This document shows positions 6,978 to 14,262 of a DNA stretch of 17,359 bases, in pieces (within the stretch, counting starts at the first letter, position 1; each line of letters starts with the position of its first letter). Source of the DNA: CAYZUC01 sp964481705 (GTDB lineage Bacteria > Bacillota > Clostridia > Lachnospirales > Lachnospiraceae); contig CAYZUC010000058.1 in assembly GCA_964481705.1 (NCBI GenBank), positions 1-17,359 of the forward strand. Direction: 5' to 3'. The position numbers were made by a program, and so were the translations under genes. The notes beneath the pieces were generated by a model, which was not told the DNA's origin, searched no databases, and worked only from the letters and a program-made list of their open reading frames with translations.

Positions 6978-7421
6978 TTATGGTGATAGCTTATCCAAAT
7001 CACACAGGAAATATACAAGCGAACCAACGAGTTTGCCGAAGGCGACTGCAAAAATGACAGGACGCAAATTGTCGTGAAATTGCATGCGACGTGCGAATAT
7101 GGGAACGGCATTCAGCATCTCTGATACGGCAAGAGCCAGACAGCCTACAAAGCAACCTGCGAATAATCCATAACAGCCTAAAAAAAGCAAAGACAGTATT
7201 TGCGGAATGTTGGGGAGTGATGGATAGTTGAGGCTGTAGATGCCGCCGATTATGGTTCCTGCAACCACCATCTCTTCATAAATAAGAAGATAACGAAAGG
7301 TTCTGGTAGCTTGGATAAATCGTGGAATTAAGCCAACCGAAGTCAAAACGGTGAACACTCCGGCAGAGGAAAGCAAACCAAAGGATATACCTAAAACAAT
7401 AAGAAGCAGATTACTCCACAT
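6978..7421 (-). CDS. spoVAB: Stage V sporulation protein AB
   Basis: 147 residues from the ATG at 7421 (B. subtilis 141), almost entirely membrane helices: about 3-20, 21-38, 50-64, 76-100 and 121-140. GVFTVLTSVGLIPRF (21-35) and SEMLNAVPIFARR (100-112) match SpoVAB. AAGGAGG lies about 12 bases before this ATG, inside the spoVAA 3' end. A GTG at 7445 also opens the frame, but the ribosome binding site would then lie inside the gene. It overlaps spoVAA by 11 bases. SpoVAB is part of the DPA transport complex in the forespore inner membrane; its individual role is not known. Many Clostridia lack spoVAA and spoVAB, so their presence here is informative. Confidence 0.92.
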   Translation of the reverse strand: MWSNLLLIVLGISFGLLSSAGVFTVLTSVGLIPRFIQATRTFRYLLIYEEMVVAGTIIGGIYSLNYPSLPNIPQILSLLFLGCYGLFAGCFVGCLALAVSEMLNAVPIFARRMQFHDNLRPVIFAVAFGKLVGSLVYFLCDLDKLSP

Positions 7422-8049
7422 CCAGAGTATTTCCCTCCTTTTCACAGACTGTTTTCAGCGTAGTAAGTATTTCTTCTTCGTAGGAACGCATCTCTACTTC
7501 AGCAGGAGTTGGATCCATGGAAAATTTTTTTAGACAGAAATGATTGAAGAAAAGAATGATACCAACAGCAAGTCCAATGGAATAAGATACTTCAAGGAGA
7601 GTCAGTGCAAAAGAGGTCTGTCCGGAGATACTCTTACATAGATTTTCAAAAAGGTCGGAAATACTGATATCGTTATGAAAAGCCATGATTGTAAATGCTG
7701 TTCCAAAGAAACTGATGGCACATACGAGGAATAACCGCAAAGCCTCTAACCCCTTGGAGATTTTCTTTGTGGGAAGAACTTCAACAAAGACCTCGCTTGC
7801 TCCGATGGAAACAATAGTTGTCTGAGGATAGTGCAGATGAATGAGTTCTATAATCTTAATCGTATGGATGACATAGTGGTGAATCTGGAAATCCGGTGCA
7901 AATAGAACGAGCTGTCTCATCGGTTCCAATAATTCGGATTTTGCACCTGCAACTTTACAGACATCGCATACGCGTATAACATTCGAATTTAGCTTGACCT
8001 TATTATTTATCTGCACGTAGACCGTTTCCAGACTATCATTTTCTTTCAT
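7411..8049 (-). CDS. spoVAA: Stage V sporulation protein AA
   Basis: 212 residues (B. subtilis about 206). A soluble N-terminal domain of about 95 residues (VYVQINNKVKLNSNVIRVCDVCKVAG near 10-35) precedes two membrane helices, about 103-123 and 148-168, and an acidic C-terminal tail. This architecture and the place directly before spoVAB identify SpoVAA. GGAGG lies 10 bases before the ATG. First gene of the minus-strand spoVA operon, divergent from the ABC-F gene across 168 bases. Confidence 0.92.
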   Translation of the reverse strand: MKENDSLETVYVQINNKVKLNSNVIRVCDVCKVAGAKSELLEPMRQLVLFAPDFQIHHYVIHTIKIIELIHLHYPQTTIVSIGASEVFVEVLPTKKISKGLEALRLFLVCAISFFGTAFTIMAFHNDISISDLFENLCKSISGQTSFALTLLEVSYSIGLAVGIILFFNHFCLKKFSMDPTPAEVEMRSYEEEILTTLKTVCEKEGNTLDVE

Positions 8050-8089
8050 TGATATGCTTCCTCCATTGGGCTCCGTTTTCGCTCAGAGA

Positions 8090-8119
8090 TATATTGTCCA
8101 GTATCATCTGAAATTATCC
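8090..8119 (-). promoter_or_regulatory. Candidate sigma-G-type promoter for spoVAA-AD
   Basis: On the minus strand GGATA (8119-8115) is followed by 18 bases and CAATATA (8096-8090). The sigma-G pattern is roughly GnATR, 17-18 bases, CATnnTA, so one conserved -10 position differs. It sits about 40 bases before the spoVAA start, a sensible distance. spoVA of Bacillus is sigma-G dependent. A second weaker -10-like CATTTTA lies further upstream without a good -35. Confidence 0.35.
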
Positions 8120-8141
8120 GAAGCTGGCAGTAATTCAGAAA

Positions 8142-8170
8142 TGGACATCGTGGAGGTTTTGGTATAAAAT
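8142..8170 (+). promoter_or_regulatory. Sigma-A-type promoter for the ABC-F / YlmH / kinase operon
   Basis: TGGACA (8142-8147), 17 bases and TAAAAT (8165-8170). The alternative -10 TATAAA at 8163-8168 carries an extended TGG just before it. Either register starts transcription roughly 40 bases before the ABC-F ATG. Confidence 0.5.
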
Positions 8171-8217
8171 GAGATTTGCGTGTAAGGCAATGATTTGACC
8201 GAAATAGAAGGAATAGA

Positions 8218-10032
8218 ATGAGGATGCCTATGAATTTGTTGACGATAAATGGATTGACAAAATCCTATACAGATAAAGTATTACTGGATGATGTGGACTT
8301 TCGAATTGATGATGGTGATAAAATTGGCATTATTGGAATTAATGGAACCGGAAAATCGACACTTTTAAAAATAATATCCGGTTTGGAACTGTCTGAGAGA
8401 GGAGAGGTCATTAAGGGGAATAAGGTACACATTCGCTACCTCCCTCAGAATCCTGAATTTCCGGAGGGGATTTCCATTTTTGACTACGTGATCACACGTA
8501 ATAGAAGTTTGGGAAATGAGTGGACGATAGAGGGAGATGCAAAAACAGTTCTGAATCGGCTTGGATTCTCGGATTATGATCAGTGTGTGGATGTTCTCTC
8601 CGGCGGACAGAGAAAGCGAGTGGCTCTGGCAGCGGCACTTATGGCGGAATGTGAGATTCTGGTTATGGATGAGCCTACGAATCATCTGGATAATGATATG
8701 ACAGTATGGTTGGAAAACTATTTGATTTCCAGAAAGGGTGCATTGGTCCTGGTGACACATGACCGTTATTTCCTGGATCGTGTGACGAATGCGATTGTGG
8801 AGGTGGATAAAGGTAAGCTATATCGTTATGATACAAATTACTCGGGCTTTCTGTCCCGTAAGGCAGAACGGGAAAATATCGAGGATGCGACGGAGAGAAA
8901 AAGACAGAGTATTCTCAGAACTGAAATAGAGTGGATGCAACGTGGGGCAAGAGCCCGCAGCACAAAGCAGAAGGCGCATATAGCCAGATATGAGCAGCTA
9001 CGTGATCAAACAGCTCCTGTTCGTGACTCGGAAGTTGAGATTCGCTCTGCATCGACACGAATGGGCAGATCTACCATTGAGCTTTCGGATATCACGAAAG
9101 CTTATGAGGGCCATACCTATATCTCACATTTTGATTATATTTTTCTGAAAAGTGATAGAGTAGGGTTTATTGGTCCAAATGGTTGTGGAAAATCGACACT
9201 GATGAAGATTATTACCGGAAAGCTGAAACCGGACAGTGGTAGCGTATCGGTCGGGTCGACTATTAAAATCGGTTATTTTTCACAAGAGAATGAATACATG
9301 GATGAAGCCTTACGTGTCATAGATTACATTCGTGAAACGGCAGAGTTTATCGATACCGGAGATGGGAAGCTTTCTGCATCAAAAATGCTTGAACGGTTCT
9401 TATTTGACAGTACTCTGCAGTATCAGGTAATTGAAAAACTTTCCGGCGGAGAGAAGCGACGTCTTTATTTATTGAAGGTGCTGATGGAGGCGCCCAATGT
9501 TATCGTGCTGGATGAACCCACAAATGATTTAGATATCCAGACATTGATGATTTTGGAAGACTATTTACGTACCTTTTCCGGTATTGTAATTACGGTATCA
9601 CATGATCGCTATTTTTTGGATTGTGTTGTAAATCGTATATTTGCTTTTGAAGAAGGTGGTGTACTCCGACAGTATGAGGGAGGTTATTCCGATTATGTTG
9701 AACAGCACGGACAATCTTTTGATGCAGAGGAAGAAAAAGAGGAAGTGAACGATACTGCAGCTTCGATTCGTACCTGGAAGCAAAGAGAGAAAAAGAAGAA
9801 ATTTACGTATCAGGAGCAAAAGGATTATGACGTAATTGATAGCCAGATAGCAGAGCTGGAGGATAAAATAAAGACACTGGAGTCAGCCATTCTGGCTTCG
9901 GCTACTGACTTTGAAGAGCTTTCCAGGTTAACACAGGAGAAAGAAGAGACAGAACTGCTTTTAAACGAGAAAATGGAACGGTGGATGTATTTATCAGAGC
10001 TTGCGGAACAAATCGAGGGGGATGAGTCATGA
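8218..10032 (+). CDS. uup: ABC-F family ATPase, Uup/YfmR type
   Basis: 604 residues with two ABC domains and no membrane segments, so a ribosome-acting ABC-F protein rather than a transporter. Domain 1: Walker A GINGTGKST (40-48), signature LSGGQ (127-131), Walker B ILVMDE (146-151). Domain 2: Walker A GPNGCGKST (319-327), LSGGE (408-412), VIVLDE (428-433). Catalytic E151 and E433 are present. The linker has TEIEWMQRGARARSTKQKAH (235-254), typical of Uup. After domain 2, an acidic stretch and then WKQREKKKKFTYQEQ (520-534) with a C-terminal coiled coil (about 535-600) is the Uup/YfmR tail. Family members bind the ribosomal E site; YfmR relieves stalls at proline-rich sequence alongside EF-P. 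Starts at 8218 and 8230 both have purine-rich sites. It overlaps ylmH by 4 bases (ATGA). Confidence 0.9.
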   Translation: MRMPMNLLTINGLTKSYTDKVLLDDVDFRIDDGDKIGIIGINGTGKSTLLKIISGLELSERGEVIKGNKVHIRYLPQNPEFPEGISIFDYVITRNRSLGNEWTIEGDAKTVLNRLGFSDYDQCVDVLSGGQRKRVALAAALMAECEILVMDEPTNHLDNDMTVWLENYLISRKGALVLVTHDRYFLDRVTNAIVEVDKGKLYRYDTNYSGFLSRKAERENIEDATERKRQSILRTEIEWMQRGARARSTKQKAHIARYEQLRDQTAPVRDSEVEIRSASTRMGRSTIELSDITKAYEGHTYISHFDYIFLKSDRVGFIGPNGCGKSTLMKIITGKLKPDSGSVSVGSTIKIGYFSQENEYMDEALRVIDYIRETAEFIDTGDGKLSASKMLERFLFDSTLQYQVIEKLSGGEKRRLYLLKVLMEAPNVIVLDEPTNDLDIQTLMILEDYLRTFSGIVITVSHDRYFLDCVVNRIFAFEEGGVLRQYEGGYSDYVEQHGQSFDAEEEKEEVNDTAASIRTWKQREKKKKFTYQEQKDYDVIDSQIAELEDKIKTLESAILASATDFEELSRLTQEKEETELLLNEKMERWMYLSELAEQIEGDES

Positions 10033-10790
10033 CTTCAGAGGAAGAACTTCAGAAGAAACGTTTTATAGAGCTTGCAGATCGTTCCTATCAGAATGGGAGC
10101 TACGAATTTACAGGATTCTTAAACGAAAATGAAATCAGTCTGTTCTTCGAACTCGAGAGGGAGCTCTCTTATGCAGGCTATCAGCTGGAGGGCGGATATG
10201 CGGGAGCAGACCGACGGGTACTTCGTTTCGGTAATTCGGAGGAGCTGGGATATGAGGAGCCTTTTCCCATTTGCTGCTTAAAGGTAGAACCACTCATTCA
10301 GAAGTTTTCTGATACCTTTACGCATCGTGATTTCCTTGGAGCAATCATGAATCTGGGAGTCGAACGAAGCAACATCGGTGATATTGTACTGAGAGACAAT
10401 TGTGCTTATGTTTTTGTACTCGATAAAATGGCTGATTATCTGATGGAACAGCTGAATCAGGTGAAGCATACACATGTGTCGGTCAAGCGGTTTGAGGAGA
10501 CCCTTACTGAATTTGAGAAGAGTCGAAGTATAGAAGAAATCCAATGTTCTTCAGAAAGACTCGACGGTGTAATTGCAAAGGTATATCGGTTATCCAGAAA
10601 TGAAAGCCTGCAATTGTTTCGGAGTCAGAAGATTTTTGTTAATGGAAGACAGATGGAAAACAACAGCTATCTCCCCAAGGAGAACGATACGATTTCCGTA
10701 CGTGGCTATGGAAAGTTTAACTTCTGTAAAGTGACCGGTGTAACAAAAAAGGGAAAGCAAAATATAAGAATAGAGAGGTTTACAAATTGA
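10029..10790 (+). CDS. ylmH: YlmH-type S4-domain RNA-binding protein
   Basis: 253 residues. The N-terminal two thirds carry the YlmH core, with HRDFLGAIMNLGVERSNIGDI (99-119) as the strongest family signature. The C-terminal S4 domain (about 176-236) contains SERLDGVIAKVYRLSRNESLQLF and KIFVNGRQ, the RNA-binding surface. B. subtilis YlmH binds 50S subunits carrying stalled peptidyl-tRNA and takes part in ribosome-associated quality control, overlapping RqcP. In Bacillus it sits in the ylm/sep cluster near divIVA; here it is coupled to an ABC-F gene (ATGA overlap) and followed by a kinase whose TTG start overlaps its stop. The ABC-F neighbour supports a stalled-ribosome role. Confidence 0.92.
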   Translation: MTSEEELQKKRFIELADRSYQNGSYEFTGFLNENEISLFFELERELSYAGYQLEGGYAGADRRVLRFGNSEELGYEEPFPICCLKVEPLIQKFSDTFTHRDFLGAIMNLGVERSNIGDIVLRDNCAYVFVLDKMADYLMEQLNQVKHTHVSVKRFEETLTEFEKSRSIEEIQCSSERLDGVIAKVYRLSRNESLQLFRSQKIFVNGRQMENNSYLPKENDTISVRGYGKFNFCKVTGVTKKGKQNIRIERFTN

Positions 10791-11278
10791 AAAATATTAT
10801 TTTAATTGGAATGCCCGGTGTGGGTAAAAGTACGATTGGAGTCATTTTAGCGAAGGTACTTGGCTACTCTTTTGTGGATTCGGATCTTCTGATTCAGGAG
10901 AAGGAAAAGAAGCGTCTTTCTGAAATTATCGAGAAACGAGGTATGGATGGATTCTTGAAGGTAGAGAGTCAGGTGAACTGCGGTATAGAGGTAAATCATA
11001 CGGTAGTTGCGACTGGTGGAAGTGCTGTATACAGCGAGGAAGCAATGAAACATTTTCGCGCTCTGGGTACGGTATTATATCTGGAAGAAAGCTTCGATGT
11101 GATTCAGTCCAGGCTGCGTGACATAAAAGGACGGGGCGTTATCCTTCATGAGGGACAGGACCTAAAGGCTGTCTATGAAGAACGCACCCCGCTTTATGAG
11201 AAATATGCGCATCTCATCATCCACGAAAAAGGACGTGGTTCGGAAGATACCTTAGAAGAGATTTTAAAGAAATTATAG
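10787..11278 (+). CDS. Shikimate-kinase-fold P-loop kinase, substrate uncertain
   Basis: 163 residues, close to shikimate kinase length. The P-loop is IGMPGVGKST (7-16), followed by DSDLL (31-35) matching the Mg/shikimate Asp pair. A GG pair is at 77-78 (ATGGSAV), a lid Arg region at 116 (GRGVIL), and ERTPLYEKYA (132-141) supplies the C-terminal Arg. However, the usual FRxxE shikimate-binding motif reads FLKVE (56-60), so the substrate-contacting Arg is a Leu. No other aromatic pathway gene is near. It may be a diverged shikimate kinase or a paralogue acting on another small alcohol. The start is TTG at 10787 with GAGAGG upstream, overlapping the ylmH stop. Its end overlaps the convergent S1 gene by 6 bases. 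Confidence 0.75.
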   Translation: MKNIILIGMPGVGKSTIGVILAKVLGYSFVDSDLLIQEKEKKRLSEIIEKRGMDGFLKVESQVNCGIEVNHTVVATGGSAVYSEEAMKHFRALGTVLYLEESFDVIQSRLRDIKGRGVILHEGQDLKAVYEERTPLYEKYAHLIIHEKGRGSEDTLEEILKKL

Positions 11279-12226
11279 TTTCAGATTCTTAAATAAGTCA
11301 CCTAAAGAGGTGCCAACTGCTTCGGATTCGGGAAGTTCAATTGTTTCTTCTACGATTTCTTCAGCCGCTACATCGTTCAGAGCTTTCATGCTGAGACTGA
11401 GCTTTCCGTCCTTAATGGCAATGACCTTTACCTTTACTTTTTCGCCTTCTTTTAAGACTGCGCCAGGATGTTTGATTCTCTTTTCACAGATTTGAGAGAT
11501 ATGCACGAGACCGGAAATACCATTTCCGAGATCGATAAACGCACCATATTTTTGCAGACTTTCTACGGTTCCTTCTGTTACCAGACCAACTTCAATATTG
11601 GAAATCTTATTGGAACGTTCTTTATCAGCATCTTCTTTTAAGATATCCTTTGCAGACAAAACAAGCTTCTGTTCACTTTCGTCTATGGTAATGATTCGGA
11701 CAAGTAGTTCCTTTCCCTTGAAGGACTCCAAATCAGCTTCTTCTACATAGGAAAGAGACAATTTGGAGGCTGGGATAAAACCACGAATGCCTTCCAGATA
11801 TGCGACCACCCCACCTTTGACAATATCAGAAACCTTTACCATACAATTCTTATTTTCGTTCTTGGCGAGCTTCAGCTTGTCCCAAGCGAGAAGATCATTT
11901 GCCTCTTTGCGGGAAAGCAGGATATTGCCGTGACCGTCGTCCGAACGGATCACAGTAGCCTCTACCTCGTCCCCTATCTGAACTTCGGTCTGTACCGAAA
12001 AATCAGGGTCATTGGAATAGTCCTCTACCTTAATAACTCCCTCTGCATAATACTTTAAATCCAGAGTAACCTCTGTCTCTGAGATTCCAATTACAGTACC
12101 TGTCAGGATATCTCCTTCTCGTACCTTACGATAGGAGGATTCGAGTTCTGCAGAGTAGTCCTCCATGGTCTCGGTAGTCCCCTGTACTCTGGGGTCTTTG
12201 CTGTTTTCTGTTACTTCATCACTCAT
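11273..12226 (-). CDS. rpsA: S1 RNA-binding domain protein (30S ribosomal protein S1 homologue)
   Basis: 317 residues, soluble, acidic at both ends. Three S1 (OB-fold) repeats are visible: about 36-107 (EGDILTGTVIGISETEVTLDL), 124-193 (SDIVKGGVVAYLEGIRGFIPAS) and 211-282 (EGTVESLQKYGAFIDLGNGISGLVHIS). The third is the most canonical. Family members bind mRNA, some on the 30S subunit; Gram-positive homologues such as YpfD are not all true ribosomal S1. Three repeats are fewer than the four to six of larger S1 proteins. The start at 12226 has GGGAG 8 bases upstream and a sigma-A promoter on the same strand. The stop overlaps that of the convergent kinase gene. The name rpsA follows common usage and should be read as homology. 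Confidence 0.85.
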   Translation of the reverse strand: MSDEVTENSKDPRVQGTTETMEDYSAELESSYRKVREGDILTGTVIGISETEVTLDLKYYAEGVIKVEDYSNDPDFSVQTEVQIGDEVEATVIRSDDGHGNILLSRKEANDLLAWDKLKLAKNENKNCMVKVSDIVKGGVVAYLEGIRGFIPASKLSLSYVEEADLESFKGKELLVRIITIDESEQKLVLSAKDILKEDADKERSNKISNIEVGLVTEGTVESLQKYGAFIDLGNGISGLVHISQICEKRIKHPGAVLKEGEKVKVKVIAIKDGKLSLSMKALNDVAAEEIVEETIELPESEAVGTSLGDLFKNLKL

Positions 12227-12297
12227 AATGTACTCCCTTCAAAATTCATTCTTCAAAATTACAGTTTGGAACCGGCATACAGCCAATCACAATACTA

Positions 12298-12326
12298 AGT
12301 ATAATGAGAAAAGGAAAAAAGAACAA
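12298..12326 (-). promoter_or_regulatory. Sigma-A-type promoter for the S1 gene
   Basis: On the minus strand TTGTTC (12326-12321), 17 bases and TATACT (12303-12298). It lies 72 bases before the S1 start, in the 158-base divergent region shared with spoVAE. Confidence 0.6.
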
Positions 12327-12384
12327 GTATAGAACATTACAAATTGGATAAAATATTGGTAATGTGACTAGAGGAGGAATTATT

Positions 12385-12741
12385 TTGAGTTATATAAATG
12401 CGTTCTGGGTAGGAGGATTGGTTTGTCTGCTCGTACAAATCCTGATGGAAAAGACAAAATTAATGCCGGGCAGAATCATGGTGCTTTTGGTAGTACTCGG
12501 TGCTGTATTGGGGGCTTTGCGCCTGTTTGAGCCCATAAAACAGTTTGCTGGGGCAGGCATCAGCGTTCCTTTGATTGGATTTGGAAATGTGTTGTGGGAA
12601 GGTGTGAAAGAAGCTGTAGATGAAAATGGAATATTGGGCTTGTTTATGGGAGGTTTTCAGGCTGGAGCAGTTGGAACGTCCGCCGCTTTAATCTTTGGAT
12701 ATCTGGCAAGTCTTGTGTGTAATCCCAAAATGCCAAGCTAA
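12385..12741 (+). CDS. spoVAE: Stage V sporulation protein AE, separated from the rest of spoVA
   Basis: 118 residues from a TTG start (B. subtilis SpoVAEb about 116). AGGAGG lies about 8 bases before this TTG; the frame also opens with a GTG at 12364, but that would put the ribosome binding site inside the gene. The protein is membrane-embedded: helices at about 5-21, 31-47, 54-72 and 83-112. FWVGGLVCLLVQILME (7-22) and FAGAGISVPLIGFGN (54-68) match SpoVAE and echo the SpoVAC motif. It belongs to the DPA channel complex. It lies about 4.3 kb from spoVAA and on the opposite strand. GTATA (12327-12331) and TAAAATA (12349-12355), 17 bases apart, give only a weak sigma-G-like match. It faces the DUF5721 gene with 9 bases between stops. 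Confidence 0.93.
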   Translation: MSYINAFWVGGLVCLLVQILMEKTKLMPGRIMVLLVVLGAVLGALRLFEPIKQFAGAGISVPLIGFGNVLWEGVKEAVDENGILGLFMGGFQAGAVGTSAALIFGYLASLVCNPKMPS

Positions 12742-12750
12742 GGACAAGCT

Positions 12751-13239
12751 CTATGGCTCTTCAAAGGGAATGGAAGAAGCAGTAAAGAATTTCTTAACCA
12801 TGGAATCCCAGGATTGTTCCAGTGATTTATCCATGGAAAAGAGCGATAGCGAGGTTCCTGTGGTGCATTGAATATTGCTTCCATCAAAGCGAACAGATAA
12901 AACAAGAGCATGAACATCCAAAATAGTAAAGGATGATTGCGTTTGTTGTAATAGCTTTTCTGTATTCGACGGAGACAGATGGAATACGAATTTAAAGTTG
13001 AGTGGTGTATTCTTACCACGGATAATCTGGTAACAAAGCGGTCTCATTTCTCCCCAAAGAGAGAGTGTGAGACTGTTTTCACTTTCCTCTTTGTAAAAAT
13101 CGTGGTTGACATGTCCGTCTATATGGAAGGTGTTGAACGTGGTAATGGTGCATTCCTCCAGGAGAAAGGCATCAAATACATTACTGGTTAAGAGCTTTGC
13201 CATAAAGTTTTTGGTTTCTGTTATTTTCAGTGCAATCAT
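12751..13239 (-). CDS. DUF5721 family protein
   Basis: 162 residues, soluble, no signal peptide. The N-terminus (MIALKITETKNFMAKLL, then FDAFLLEECTITTFNTFHIDGH) matches the DUF5721 family found mainly in Lachnospiraceae and relatives, whose function is unknown. The pattern of alternating hydrophobic strands suggests a compact alpha/beta fold; no catalytic motif was seen. The ATG has AGGA 5 bases upstream. A minus-strand TATACT (13287-13282) could be its -10, with only a poor -35. It converges on spoVAE and is divergent from degV. Nothing ties it to sporulation beyond position. Confidence 0.8.
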   Translation of the reverse strand: MIALKITETKNFMAKLLTSNVFDAFLLEECTITTFNTFHIDGHVNHDFYKEESENSLTLSLWGEMRPLCYQIIRGKNTPLNFKFVFHLSPSNTEKLLQQTQSSFTILDVHALVLSVRFDGSNIQCTTGTSLSLFSMDKSLEQSWDSMVKKFFTASSIPFEEP

Positions 13240-13317
13240 ATGTTTCCTATCTGCGTGACCTACGCGAAATACTCTCTATTTAGTATAATCAATTTTCTCC
13301 CGGATTACCACACTCAA

Positions 13318-13332
13318 TTTTTAGCCTAAAAA
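13318..13332. promoter_or_regulatory. 15-bp palindrome upstream of the degV promoter
   Basis: TTTTTAG (13318-13324), one central C and CTAAAAA (13326-13332) form a perfect odd palindrome 24 bases upstream of the degV -35, in the divergent region shared with DUF5721. With one base between the arms it cannot be a hairpin terminator, so a protein binding site is possible. AT-rich sequence makes chance likely. Confidence 0.25.
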
Positions 13333-13356
13333 AATGACGAAAAAAGCAAACAGTTC

Positions 13357-13385
13357 TTGAGTTGGTATTAAATGTATGCTAAGAT
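13357..13385 (+). promoter_or_regulatory. Sigma-A-type promoter for degV
   Basis: TTGAGT (13357-13362), 17 bases and TAAGAT (13380-13385). It places the transcription start after 13372, which rules out the longer upstream reading of degV and supports the start at 13423. Confidence 0.6.
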
Positions 13386-13422
13386 GTCGTTATTGAAACT
13401 ACGTGTTATAGAAGGAGAAATG

Positions 13423-14262
13423 ATGAGCTATAAAGTTGTTGTAGACAGTTGTTGCGAGTTGCCTGAGGATTTTCGAAGTACAACAAATTATGAAATTGTC
13501 CCATTGATGATACAGGTAGAGGATCATCATATTGTAGATGATGATACCTTTGATCAGAAAGACTTATTGGATAGAATGGCAGCAAGTAAGCAATGCCCGA
13601 AATCTTCCTGCCCATCTCCTGAGAAGTATATGGATGCATATAAGGATTCGGCAGATAATATCTATGTCATTACTCTGTCTGCGGAGTTATCTGGTTCTTA
13701 CAACAGTGCAGTACTGGGAAAGAATCTCTATTTAGAGGAGAATCCCCATAAGAATATCTATATTTTCAACTCAAGGACTGCGTCCGGTGGGGAATCTCAG
13801 ATAGCGTTCTGGGTTCGTCAGTTTGAGGAGGCAGGATTATCCTTTGAAGAAGTAGTTGAGAAGACAGAAGCGTGTATCAGTCAGCTGCATACCTATTTTG
13901 TACTCGATAGTCTTGAGGCATTAAGGAAGAATGGACGTTTATCCAACATTAAGGCTCTCGTTGCCAATACACTTAATATCAAGCCTATTATGGCAGGTAC
14001 CAGAACAGGTACGATTGTCCAGCTGGGACAGGCAAGAGGGATTGATAAAGCATTAAAGAAAATGGTAGAGTATACACTGAGTGAAGTCGTAGACCCGGAA
14101 GAAAAGACACTTGTGATTTCTCATTGCAACTGTGCGAAACGTGCAGAAGAGGTCTTGGCATTATATCTTGAAAAACAAAAGTTTAAGAATACGCGAATTA
14201 TGGATACCAGAGGTATCAGCAGTCTGTACGCAAGTGACGGAGGAATTATCGTTACCGTATAG
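13423..14262 (+). CDS. degV: DegV family fatty-acid-binding protein
   Basis: 279 residues, the normal family length. Motifs in order: VVVDSCCELP (5-14), TLSAELSGSYNSA (84-96), the helical LDSLEALRKNGRLS (161-174), NIKPIM (185-190) and the closing YASDGGIIVTV (269-279). DegV proteins hold a single fatty acid in an EDD fold; relatives (FakB) present it to the fatty acid kinase FakA for phosphorylation. No fakA is near. The ATG at 13423 is chosen because GGAG ends 5 bases upstream and the promoter lies within the longer frame; ATG 13420 is possible. Its stop abuts, without any gap, the stop of the convergent response regulator. Confidence 0.92.
   Translation: MSYKVVVDSCCELPEDFRSTTNYEIVPLMIQVEDHHIVDDDTFDQKDLLDRMAASKQCPKSSCPSPEKYMDAYKDSADNIYVITLSAELSGSYNSAVLGKNLYLEENPHKNIYIFNSRTASGGESQIAFWVRQFEEAGLSFEEVVEKTEACISQLHTYFVLDSLEALRKNGRLSNIKALVANTLNIKPIMAGTRTGTIVQLGQARGIDKALKKMVEYTLSEVVDPEEKTLVISHCNCAKRAEEVLALYLEKQKFKNTRIMDTRGISSLYASDGGIIVTV

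Noticed and set aside
12731..12765. Possible terminator hairpin gcca-agct...agct-cta-tggc between spoVAE and DUF5721
   Set aside because: The stem is short with a 3-base bulge and no T-run follows on either strand.
13372..13422. Extended N-terminus of DegV from the ATG at 13372
   Set aside because: The promoter -10 (13380-13385) lies inside it, and the family N-terminus and ribosome binding site fit 13423.
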